Assembly: GCA_020091685.1 (NCBI GenBank)
Contig: CM034609.1
Span: 15,096,023-15,160,022 of the forward strand
Origin: Lutjanus erythropterus
Lineage: Eukaryota > Chordata > Actinopteri > Lutjaniformes > Lutjanidae
Direction of reading: 5' to 3'
DNA length: 64,000 nucleotides
Shown: positions 29,003-37,822 of the stretch, piece after piece
Layout of the letters: each line of letters opens with the position of its first letter
How positions within the stretch are numbered: position 1 is the first letter of the stretch
Made by a program: the position numbers and the translations under genes
The notes under the pieces: generated by a model
The model's input: only the letters and a program-made list of their open reading frames with translations
Database searches by the model: none
Told to the model about the DNA's origin: nothing

Positions 29003-32000
29003 CTCTGTCCTGTATTGTTATCAGGCGTGGCTGACTGAGATCCACGAGTACGCCCAACAGGATGTGGTGCTCATGCTGCTTGGAAACAAGGCAAGACATT
29101 ATGGGAACTATTTCTGACTGTAGGTAGAGACACAGTGGAAGAAAAAAAAGATGTGTATCAACATTCAGTACTATACAACATGTTGATAACAACAGAGATG
29201 TGTCTTTAGCACAGAATATAGAAAATGTTTTCATTTCATGTTTTGTTTAAGTCTAAGTTTAATTATTGTTTGATTAGATATTTTCCCAAATTAAACAGTG
29301 ATGAATTTATGGGATAAGTCTGGCACTATTATATATTTATAGGATAACTTTGTGATTTTCAATGTGGACCCTATGTTTCCATGTTTTTGTGTGAATCCAC
29401 TGGAAAATTCCATTGCCTTTTTGTGGAGGGAACCAGAGAGATGCTGACTATAAAAATACGTTATCTCTGCTGCACTCCATACTTGACCAGTTTAAAAAAA
29501 AAAATGTTGTGTCCATTAGTCACTTAGACAGAGAAATATTGAAAAATAGGGTCCAGCTTGAAAAATATCAAAGTTCTGCTTAAACATGAAATTATCAAAA
29601 CCAACAGTAAAGTTATCCCACTAAAAAGTACCTTCTTGTCTGTGTATCTAAAGTCCTAAGCTTATTTATCCATGCCATACACTCTATTGTTGTTCAGAAA
29701 GTATTAAAAACACATCACTGAGCCAAACAGTTGCACTGGGTGACATGTTCCTTAATTATGTTGAACATGTGCACTGTGGTTTATTTTGAGAAAATGCCAC
29801 ATACACCATCCTGCTCCTGTAAATACTCACTAGAGTGCCAAATGAATATTAATCCACAGCTAAAAATTGCTCCCAACAAATATGGTAATGTGTCTTGCTT
29901 GAGTAAAGTTTGCTCAAACTTCAGTGCCCAGCTGTTTTAGTAAATTATGTAGCCTTTTTCAATGAAAACGTATACCTATGAGGCTTTAAAGAGTCACTGC
30001 AGTAAGAACCTTAGTTGATTTTGGTCTTTGATGGGATTTGTTGAAAATAGCAAAATGTAAAATATCACCAGCCTTATCCTTTAAGCCTTCTTTTATTAAC
30101 TAAAAAAGGTCAAACATTTTCATGTTCCTCAAAGCGATGTATAAAAAAGGGATCTGTTTTAATATCCCAACCAAAACTCTCGTCTTTCATCGGCATCAGT
30201 AGATGATACACGCATGCACAGTATCATGCGCGGTTCAGTACTGTGCAAAAAGCACAGTTCCATTAAAAAAATAAAGGAGCCAAAACGTTTCAATCTCATT
30301 CAATCATTGGTGATTATTTGCATGATAATATTAATAAAAGAACAATTAGTCCCAGTAATTTCAAGCACACACATGCACACATCTGACAATATCTCAAGCT
30401 GCTAATTTGCAAAAAATCAGTGTTACATTTTTTTAGATAACTGCCATTCACATCCCTCCCTCTGAACAGAGAACAGATGTCTCTGCCTTGGAGCTCTGTC
30501 TAGTTTCAGTCCCCCACGCTCCATATCAGCCCTTAATTAGCACCCTGAGAGCCAATCTTGACTCATTAGCCGCCATCAGACCTGAACACCAGGAAAGGCT
30601 TGTGTGTAAATTGTGGACAAACAGCAAGCAGATCTCCACGGTGGGTGGGTGGATGGATGTTGTGGTTTTAGCACGGATATCGGTGCATGATGCTCGTCAG
30701 CGTGACCTTGTTTTTACTGTCTCACCAGGCTGATGCCACTCATGAGAGAGTGGTGAAGAGAGAAGACGGCGAGAGGCTCGCAAAGGTGACTTTTCACTGT
30801 CCAGATACCACAGCTGTTATAACGAGAAGCTGCACCTTACATGACGGGAAAGTTTTCAACTCATCTTGTACAGAAGAAATCTGTAATATATTTACTGTCA
30901 CTGGAGATTAAGGAAATATGTGAAGTTGAAAACTACAGCCATGGTGTCCTCTTTTGAAATTTCCGAAATTTCTATTTCTTAACTTGTGTTATTGTTTGCC
31001 AGCTTCACATTAATTAGCTCAAATTAATGCTGAATGTTCATCGAATCAGTAAGTGTTTGTTTATGAGTCGTAAGAAATCATCAATAATCTTTTAGAAGGA
31101 GTAGATGTTTATAACGGTTAAATTGAGCAGTAGAGCAAACAGTAAGGCAGCAGGACTATAGTACTCATTTTTGGATGCACAATTTCAACTTATTGCTCCT
31201 TTAATTCTTGTGAAACCAAGGCTCCTTTGTGCCAAGTGAAGGCAGGGATTTCTCCTTACATGTGATTTTCCAAAGGTATTTGCATGATTGATTGAATTTC
31301 TATGGCAGATGAGAAGTTTATGAATATTTCAGCAAGGTGAGATTATGTCGAGATCAGTTCTCATTTTCACTCTTGCTCTTTATCTCACAGATTTCTTCCT
31401 CTCTGTGAGGAAAATGAACCACCTGCAAACCAAGAAGATAGATAGGACAAAGAAAGGCCAGGGACCTCTGATGTATTGTCCTCCTGTAGATAATAAACAT
31501 TTGATAATGAAAATTTATCGTATAGATTCCTACCTTCTGTGTCATCATCTATAAAACTTTGATGTTTTTACGATAAACCCCTGAGCAGCCACTAAACAGC
31601 GAAACCAAAAGTAAACATTTTCAATCTCCCCAACTGTTGTTTCGCAGCATGACACACAAAGCAAGTCCCAAACAGCCTCGCAATTCTTTTCAGGAGTAGG
31701 GAGCAATAAAGTGCCGCTAAGTAACTTAAGGCTCAGCCTGAAAGGGGAAAAGAAGGACATCCGTTATCAACACTGTGGCTGAGACAAATTTCCCTGCAGA
31801 GGAAAAGTGGGGAGACAAATATATCACATCTGAGCTGGGTTTATCCAAAGTAAACAAGTTCACCACCAGTTCACCTGCTGAAAAGTTTTAGTGAGTGAAC
31901 CTCTCCATTAACTACCGTTGCTTTGGCTCTGCAGGAGTTCGGAGTTCCTTTCATGGAGACCAGCGCCAGGTCAGGTCTCAACGTGGAGCTGGCTTTCACC

Positions 32001-33206
32001 GCTGTGGCTAAGTGAGTATCACTCTCTCTGCAAGTGGTCTGGATTGGTCCTATTAAGAGATGTGTCATTTTAATCTGCTTAATATTGGCACTCAATTAAG
32101 AATGATAAAGATATGACAGCAACAATATTTAGAGCAGTGGCATCACTGTGCGCATGGAAATGACACTAAAAGCAGCTTCCTTGATCATTAAATCATCTTT
32201 TAAATGATGTTGAGCAGCTTGAGATTTCTTTATTTTGTACTAATATGTGAGTGTTTGGACTATTTGGACTGCTGTACTTGTTTTGTGACTGCATAGTTGT
32301 TACATACTTCATATGACGCTGATAGAAACACATGTGACACTGAGAAGAGCACAGAGAAACTTTCACCATTCAGCAGATAAATGTGAAAGCAGCATTCAGT
32401 GTCAAGCTCTGCACATACATCACTCTGCACAGTGAAGGTCAAACATGAAGTAAAGTAACAATAATACAAACTGCAATTCCAAAAAACCTGGATCATTTTG
32501 TAAAACATAAACAAAAACAGAATGCACTTGCAAAATTTTGACCGATATACAACTGAATGCAATGCAAAGATAAGATATAATGTTCAAACTGATTAACTTT
32601 ATTGTTTTGTTTGGGTTTGGGAACTAAGAACACTAATTGTTCAAGTTTTGAAAGTGAAAGTTTCAAGTGTTCAACAGTCTGGGGTCTCTCTATTTTGCAT
32701 TTCATAATGCACCACGCATTTTCAGTGGGAGACAGGACTCAACCGGACTCTTTCAGTATGAAGCCACACTATTGTGACACATGCAGAATGTGTCTTGGCA
32801 TTTTGTTGCCGAAAAATGCAGGGATGTCCTTGACAAAGAAGTCGTCTGGATGGCAGCAAAACCTGCATGTGCCTTTCAGCCTTGGGATTTGTAAGTGGTG
32901 GGGAACTTAAGAGATTTTATTTTGTTAATACTTCTGATATACCAGTAATCAGTTATATACCTGTGTGTTGTTCATCTGGAGAAAAATACATGATAGAAAC
33001 TTTGTGCTTCCATTACAGATTCAGAGCAAATACAAATCATTTGTAGTGTTTATTTTGGGTGGGTCCGATTTGTTTAACCTCATCTCCTCCTCCTCCTTTG
33101 TCTCAGGGAGCTGAAGCACCGGTCGATGAAGGATCCCAGTGAGAAGTTTAAGCTCCAGGAGTACGTAAACAAGGAGATGAAGAGCACAGGCTGCTGCAGG
33201 TCTTAA
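8122..33206 (+). CDS. rab26: Ras-related protein Rab-26, 3' part (five coding exons)
   Basis: Rab26 is a small GTPase that directs secretory and synaptic vesicles, in part toward autophagy. Coding exons: 8122-8174, 29025-29090, 30729-30785, 31935-32011 and 33107-33206, joining in frame to 116 residues plus a split codon and TAA. The first exon gives LLLLYDVTNKTSFDNIQ, the second AWLTEIHEYAQQ and the GNK guanine-binding motif, whose aspartate follows in the third exon (GNK|AD). The fourth exon carries the ETSA guanine-binding motif. The protein ends in GCCRS, a double-cysteine site for geranylgeranylation. HERVVKREDGE and ELKHRSMKDPSE match Rab26 better than its paralogue Rab37. The exons with the P-loop, switch I and WDTAGQE are not in this window, so the gene runs off the left edge. 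The intron after 29090 has a GC donor (AAG|GCAAGA); the others are GT-AG. Confidence 0.93.
9001..9180 (+). mobile_element. tRNA-derived SINE, + strand
   Basis: The head has a pol III A box (tagctcagttgg, near 9010) and a near-consensus B box (gggttcgacttc, near 9072) with tRNA-like spacing. It is followed by a tRNA-unrelated CT-rich body (tcctgcatgtcattccccgc) and a short A-rich tail. The overall structure matches a common teleost SINE. Confidence 0.8.
9241..9345 (+). repeat. Truncated copy of the 15409-16070 element
   Basis: tagagatgggaccattacga and caaggcctgatattgac match the reversed right end of the 15409-16070 element (tcggtcccatctcta, ccaatatcaggcctc). The other end was not found. It sits directly after the SINE at 9001. 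Confidence 0.55.
10118..10380 (-). mobile_element. tRNA-derived SINE, - strand
   Basis: On the minus strand the unit begins gggcgccacggtggttcagt with an A-box-like tggttcagtgg. It passes through ctgttgagctcgcatgtttt and caaaagacatgcatctcc, and ends with gcagggactaataaaata. This matches the general plan of a widespread teleost SINE with a degenerate B box. Confidence 0.75.
10980..11235 (+). repeat. Internally repetitive teleost repeat
   Basis: The phrase cacaaatgttcgcttggact, with aaggatgaactgatt, recurs in altered form as caaatgtccacttgaactca with aataaactgatt. The unit ends in ggtcagaggtcaaggtcact. Related pieces occur at 23765-23825 and, reversed, at 38045-38283. Confidence 0.65.
11295..11425 (+). 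repeat. Copy of the ATTAATC / ATATTCAGTTTACTG repeat family
   Basis: aaatgattaatcaattatta near the start and gacagtaaactgaatatcgt near the end are shared with copies at 15815, 52085 and 61295. Only about 130 bp remains. Confidence 0.55.
12572..12615 (+). repeat. Short fragment of an agggctgcag-ended repeat
   Basis: tagggctgcagctcagaatt followed by attttcattggcaattta matches only the end of the family seen at 52085-52372. Confidence 0.4.
13640..13797. mobile_element. 158-bp GC-rich MITE with TA target duplication
   Basis: The left terminus AGGCCAGAGATATACTTGCT and the right terminus read in reverse, AGGCGGAAATATACTTGCT, match closely. The match continues (TTAAC, GCGTT, GC, TAC) for about 42 bp. 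TA flanks both ends. The interior is CpG-rich (cgtacgcgaa, gaacgcg), unlike the AT-rich intron around it. Confidence 0.8.
15409..16070. mobile_element. 662-bp transposon-like unit with short inverted ends
   Basis: It starts tagagatgtatcgac and ends gtcccatctcta, whose reverse is tagagatgggac. The interior begins with gatccgattccgatatcgga, typical of non-autonomous hAT-like repeats in fish. A second repeat (15815-15990) is nested inside it. No reading frame of note is present. Confidence 0.65.
15815..15990 (+). repeat. ATTAATCGATTAG repeat nested in the 15409-16070 unit
   Basis: ttaatcgattagttgtttga, then gttggtgaaaaatgttcatc and atattcagttttctatcata, match copies at 52085 and 61295 in the same order. 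It is flanked on both sides by the outer element, implying later insertion. Confidence 0.6.
18370..18860 (+). repeat. Long teleost repeat, 490 bp
   Basis: ctgatggatctccatgaaac, then gctgatcccctgacttttc with ctagtgccaccatgatc, then aacatatctgctgagcatca and gtacagccttgcagagccac. This word order recurs in a common fish repeat that I know from memory. No coding content. Confidence 0.6.
18880..19015 (+). repeat. Repeat copy A (tcacacctggcatta family)
   Basis: gtcctgggtgatccgatcac, gttcacacctggcattacaa and gagtgatcacttgtgattgg are shared in the same order with the copy at 60830-61000. Confidence 0.7.
23302..23424 (+). repeat. Fragment of a teleost inverted repeat (cccgggttcggtttgtt family)
   Basis: cccgggttcggtttgtttgg, acacagcaatcgcactccgc, gactgagatcgcctagagag and ggtggtctcagctcgcttca follow one another as in a fish repeat I recall. 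Ends are blurred. Confidence 0.5.
23765..23825 (+). repeat. Small piece of the 10980-11235 repeat family
   Basis: caagtccaagtggactgatt with agaattcagtggtcacag parallels the aaggatgaactgattagatt segment at 11078. Confidence 0.45.
25200..25220 (+). repeat. Poly(T) tract
   Basis: An uninterrupted run of T in a rab26 intron, of the kind left by a decayed retroposon tail on the minus strand. No body is recognised next to it. Confidence 0.9.
28296..28911. mobile_element. 616-bp element with short terminal inverted repeats
   Basis: cttggttgcaccaacaaaga at 28296 and the reverse of gttggtgcagccaag near 28895-28910 form the ends. The interior is AT-rich with no reading frame of note. It ends about 40 bp before the CT microsatellite that precedes a rab26 exon. 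A fragment resembling its right end lies at 232-313. Confidence 0.7.
28951..28998 (+). repeat. (CT)n microsatellite directly upstream of a rab26 exon
   Basis: A CT run of 24 units ends 26 bp before the acceptor tatcag of the exon at 29025. It therefore provides most of the pyrimidine tract available to that splice site. Confidence 0.97.
29091..30728 (+). other. rab26: rab26 intron with a GC donor
   Basis: The intron begins GCAAGA and ends CTCACCAG. Between lie a decayed inverted-repeat unit (29320-29610) and ordinary AT-rich DNA. The part from 30420 to 30680 is richer in GC and lacks repeats, but I can assign nothing to it. Confidence 0.75.
29320..29610. repeat. Decayed inverted-repeat unit
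   Basis: aggataactttgtgattttc with aatgtggaccctat at the left mirrors gaaaaatagggtccagcttg with cagtaaagttatccc at the right. The interior contains gtgtccattagtcacttaga. The pattern matches a frequent fish repeat recalled from memory. Confidence 0.55.
32473..32895 (-). mobile_element. Second, internally deleted Tc1-like copy, opposite orientation
   Basis: The left end (aattccaaaaaacctgg, then aaaaacagaatgcac) matches the terminus of the 41880 element. The segment cacgcattttcagtgggaga at 32713 is the reverse complement of part of that element's transposase (near 42475). The far right terminus is missing after about 32895. It lies in the last rab26 intron and has no intact reading frame. Confidence 0.75.
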
Positions 33207-34830
33207 AGCCTGCCCGAGTCATTCTCTGGACCTGTATGTTGGTGTGTATTTATGTCTGTGTGCGTGTCTGTCTGTGTGGATCACTCATGTTCATACAGTA
33301 GGTGTTCATATCTGGCCCGATCAGAGATGAGGAGTCAGCTCCAGCGAGGTATAATAAACCTTTTTGTCCTTCTGTTTCTCAGACGTCCCCCTAAGTCTCC
33401 GTCCGCACAACCTCCATCTGTCGCCCTGCGCTCATTTCACTGCCCTACTCCATCTTGTATGTCCTGCTTTTCCTCGCTCACCTCCTTCTGCAGCTGTGAA
33501 TGTAGCCGCAGGTCATGGTTTGCAAAAGACAAAGTTAGGCGCTGCACACCTCAGTTATTAACCTACTAATGGACATCTTCTTCCATAACTGTAGCTGCAT
33601 GGTAATATTTTAACTACATCGTTGAATCACATGCCTACCTTTGCATTATTAGCTTTCCCAGTCTTGTGAAGCCATTTAATTCTCACGTCCATTTCAACGG
33701 TCCGTGACAGTCATCATTTTGGTTTAATATTCTCTTCTTCTTCAGCGCGTGGATGAATGTTCATATAGTAGTTGTATCAGTGACGTGTCCTCTGTCCATG
33801 GTTCAGTGTTTATGTCAGTTATCCAACAGGCTCTTTGCAGCCAGTTTAGCTCACCAGCATAAACTCAATCTAAGCATTTCCATAATTCAGCTGTGGATAT
33901 TTGGGAATATGTATTACTTCTTCTACATGGAAATAAATGGATGTTGCTATTGTGTATACAAGGATATGAAGTACAGAATAGCATCATTAGCCACAACATT
34001 GATTCTTCTAGTAGATTTCAATTCATGCTAAATGCAAAAAATGAAGTACACTGAAGTTTAAACAACCCTTCAGAAACATGGCAGTGCATGGGTCACAGAG
34101 CCTGAAACATTTTAGGGATTTTTTTTCAATATTAGGGGATCAATGTTGAGTCTTGGAGCGTTCTAATGCAACCTCTCCTCTTGATAATATATATGTATAT
34201 TCTTTTGTTTTGAAATTGTTATTTAAAAAGAGATGGTCAAACATACTGTATGTAATCTAGAAACATTGGGGTTTTGACAAATGTGATGTAAATACTTTTT
34301 TTCTGCATGTAAAATTAAAGTTTTATGAAAGAGATCAGCACTTTAGATGGTAAATAAGAACGTGGGTATGAATAAAGACCTACAGTACGTTGACAGTGTT
34401 ACCTAGAGTGTTGTATATGACACACAGATGTGTGTATTTCTTGTTATTTTGAATGTTTTATTTGTAGTCAAATGTTAGTTTGTTGTAAGCAAACTTTAAT
34501 ATGCTGATTTATTTCCTGCTTTTCGTTTTTTGTTTATTTTCATTCATAAATATATAAATGGGGTATATAGTGCCATGTTTTCTTAAAAGCATTGACGAGT
34601 ACATTTCTTATAATCTGTTCACAGTATTTAACCTGTTCTTCATAAAAGAAGCATAGGCCTCTTTTTATATGACTGTTGTTTTGGTAGATTAGTCATAGGA
34701 GCTGAATATCTTTCCCAATCTTGATGTTCAGAGTACTGTACTGATTTTCGGTTTTACTACTTTTCAATGTGTAACTTCTTTCTTGTAACTTGAAGGTTAA
34801 CAACAATAAAAACAGAACATAATGTGGCTT
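33207..34830 (+). other. rab26: rab26 3' untranslated region
   Basis: The region follows the rab26 stop codon. Candidate poly(A) signals AATAAA occur at 34371-34376 and 34805-34810. The second is followed by T-rich sequence and fits a distal end near 34830. Short open frames within it (for example 33252-33569) show no domain and are taken as chance. The exact end is inferred. Confidence 0.6.
34805..34810 (+). terminator. rab26: poly(A) signal of rab26
   Basis: AATAAA in the sequence caacaataaaaacag, 1.6 kb after the stop codon, is the last canonical hexamer before the convergent adap1 gene. An alternative signal lies at 34371. Confidence 0.55.
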
Positions 34831-36550
34831 TTACCCTTTTAATAGTGACCATATTTCAGATTCACTTGCACAATTCTCCTCTTCCACAACTCCACAGTGA
34901 GTTCAGAGCATCAGTTACAAAACGATGTGTGTGTGTTGGAAATTTAACGTTCAAGCAGGGCAGATGCATGCTCATATGATTTACTTGATCTCAACTGTTT
35001 AAAGGAATAGTTCGCATTATGTTCGCGTTAGGTTGTATTATGTACTTATTTATTGTCAGTGTATTAACTGCAGCTGAAAGAAGGTCGGCACGCCCCCAAC
35101 TCCTGTGTTCTGGAGGTAAAATTACTGATGAGAGAGTGATATTTGGCTTACATAATAGCACTTTCCCATCAGAAAAGGCTGTCTGAAAGAAAGCTAAAGC
35201 AGCAGAATTATTCTAAATACAGCATACACTTAAACTGACAGTGTTTTGGAGGTGGATCTTTTTAGCTGGCTTGCTGCTGATCCTGTCGAAAGCATGTCAT
35301 TGCTTAGCTTCAAACACCGGTACTCCTCTCTGCTTCTCCAAACTGGGTGCATGCCGACCGCCATCTACTGTAGGTTATACGCCAACTGTTGCTAAGTACA
35401 TCATACAACCACACCTCAGATAATCCAAACTATCCCTTTCAAGTTTGGACAAAGGCATTGCTGCACTGCTGTAATAATACTGCAACACATCTTCATACCT
35501 TTCTCTTCAACACTTAGACAAATAATTTAATGTGCACACCTGCAGTCACTGGTTTGATGAGGTTAATGAGCCCCTGGAGTTTGTTTATATGTGTGTGTAA
35601 GGTGTGTGTGTGTGGGGGGGGTATAGTAAGTTTTAAAACCTTTCCTTTGTCTCCCTCTACTGGATAAATAATTACATCACATGTAAAGAAATGCTAAATT
35701 TGTATACAGAAAAAAAGGAGAGAGAGAGACAAAGAAATGCCAATTCTTGCCTGCGATAATAAACATCACTTCAACATTCAGCTGCTTGAATATGTACAAA
35801 AAAAAGCAAAAAAGCTTATTACACCTGCAGTGCTTGGCACCATAATATTATAGCAAATTAGACAGTTAAAAAATAAATACAGAGAAAATTAAATATCATT
35901 GTACTCTTATGTGGAAATAAATGTGAGTATGTGTACGAGTACCTGCAGGTCATTTATGTATTATTCCTTCTTACTGTCATATTACAGTCCTGTGTCAGAT
36001 AATGTTTTTTTTAGTCTGCACAGAACTGACCAGAAATACACAGTTTGTAAACTTAGTTGAAATGCAAGGTTAATTCAGTTGTATTAATCATAAGTATTTA
36101 TATATTTATAGTAAGAGTTTACTGAGAACAGAGAAAACTACATTTTTTTTTGACATCCGAGCAGCACAGTTCTGATTCTTACAAACAAGTCACGCACATA
36201 ACTTCTGCACATTCAGGTCATGATGACCGACCTCTTTCAAGTATGTAAGTCGCATAACAGATGAGTGAGTTAGGGGAACATTCATAAGCTTAGGAGTGAT
36301 TCTGACTCCCTGCAAAAATGGGTCTGGCACATAATGTGGGTGAGCAGGATGGCAGGTGAAGGAGTCACTGTGGGTACTGTTACTGTGGTCAGAGCTGTTT
36401 CACCTTTAGGTCCTTCTTTTCTGTCGCCCTTAAGTTTTTATAAAGGTTCCTATTATGAGATCTCAAGTCCATGTCTCAGCTCCTTCTCCTCCTCCAGCTC
36501 CCCTCGCTGCTCCTCATCCTGCACCAACAGCTCTTCACACATTGTGACAG
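34831..36550. other. Convergent rab26/adap1 intergenic space and adap1 3' UTR
   Basis: Besides the inverted-repeat element at 34998-35442, the 1.7 kb holds only AT-rich DNA, a short GT/G run near 35605-35630 and a GA run near 35718. The adap1 3' UTR must start below 36551, but no unambiguous minus-strand AATAAA was found near it, so its end is unknown. Confidence 0.55.
34998..35442. mobile_element. 445-bp inverted-repeat element between rab26 and adap1
   Basis: The left end tttaaaggaatagttcgcat is matched by the right end aatccaaactatccctttca read in reverse. The match continues imperfectly for about 90-100 bp, including ggttgtattatgtacttat against atgatgtacttagcaac and ggtcggca against tgccgacc. 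I recall similar GGGATAGTTCGGATT-ended repeats from other teleosts. It occupies part of the convergent intergenic space. Confidence 0.8.
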
Positions 36551-37774
36551 TCATGGTTTGTGCTTGAAATAGGCTTCCACTGCAGAGAAAATGGAAAATA
36601 ATATTAGTCAAGGAAAAAAAAAGAGCTAAATTATGACTCGACTTGAGTTCGGTGTTAAATTTACCTGCATACTCCTGAGGCAGCATTGGTCTGTTGATAA
36701 CAGTCTGAAATGCAGTGATCCAGTCTTTCTGGTCCTCTTCAGTCTCACATGCAAACAGAAACTTCCTGTCTGGGGTCACTATGGTGATTCCAAACTGCCA
36801 GTGGTAGCCTTGGATATTCGGGGGGAGGCCAGGAAGCACGGTGTAGCTGTTTTCCTTACTGCCAATGAACACCTCACCTCGTGCATAGGCATCCTGGAAG
36901 CAGAGGCAGAAACACACAGTTTAGTCATCCTGAACGAAACAAAAACACTGATTTGTCAACTTTTGGCACGTTGACCACCAAAACACCAAACCACCGAACT
37001 TGTGTGTCCAAAACTGAGCACTGCAGTCCAAATAGCAAGTTGGAGTCACAGACAGTATATTAAATAGATTGAAATCCTATTTAATATACAATCTATGGTT
37101 AAGTGAGTTGTTTCTTCCCGCCTCCTCCTCCAGAGACTCGAGGAAGCTCTTTATAACTGTGAGTACAGGTAGTAAAAAATGTCAGAATATACCCATAAGT
37201 CTTAAAAGGCTTCCTAAAATATAAAAAAAGCAAAAGCACAGGACATGCAGTCCCTATATTGATAGCTTTCTATCTAAAGGGAAAATATTTCATGCTGAGT
37301 TTTAGAGTTTACTGCCCATCCAAAATAGACAGAGACTGATGCACAGTAGAGAAAAAAGGCATAGCAGCATCTGCTGGTCACAGTGTGTAACTACAGCAGT
37401 TTGCTCAGGACGTGCAGGTTTCATACCAGAGGGTCTTTGAAGTACATGAGCCTCCTGTCATCCATCGTGAACCACCTCTTCTTGAAGCCCTCTGTGTGCT
37501 GTGGGACACAAACAGGAGCAAAACATGTGTTGCCAGCTCAGTTTATAGAGCAACAAATGTCAATAAATAACTTCTCTCTGCAACATGCTGTAAAGGCTTT
37601 GCATATTTCCCAAACTTATAAATCATATGGTGTAAAAGTATTCTATCCACACAAATGAAACAGAGAAGTGCGTTACCTTTGGACCAGTTTTCTCCATGTA
37701 TCCCTCCTTGATGTAGTTCCTGGTTAACTTTGGCAACAACTACACAAACAAAGAGCAAAGAATTAGTCACTGAT

Positions 37775-37822
<48 letters not shown>

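Larger units (their letters stand above)
8175..29024 (+). other. rab26: rab26 intron, 20.85 kb, repeat-rich
   Basis: The intron starts with the donor gtaggt at 8175 and ends with the acceptor tatcag before 29025. It contains the repeats listed separately: SINEs near 9001 and 10118, a hAT-like fragment at 9241, a transposon-like unit at 15409-16070, a GC-rich MITE at 13640-13797, an 18370-18860 repeat, a 23302-23424 repeat and an inverted-repeat element at 28296-28911. No exon or RNA gene is recognised in the rest. Its length is unusual, since most of the gene is compressed into the final 4.2 kb. Confidence 0.8.

Noticed and set aside
8122-33206. Rab37 instead of Rab26
   Set aside because: HERVVKREDGE, ELKHRSMKDPSE and a GCCRS end fit Rab26. 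Rab37 differs in these segments and in its C-terminus.
33252-33569. 105-codon frame after the rab26 stop
   Set aside because: Lies inside the rab26 3' UTR and has low-complexity content without family match.
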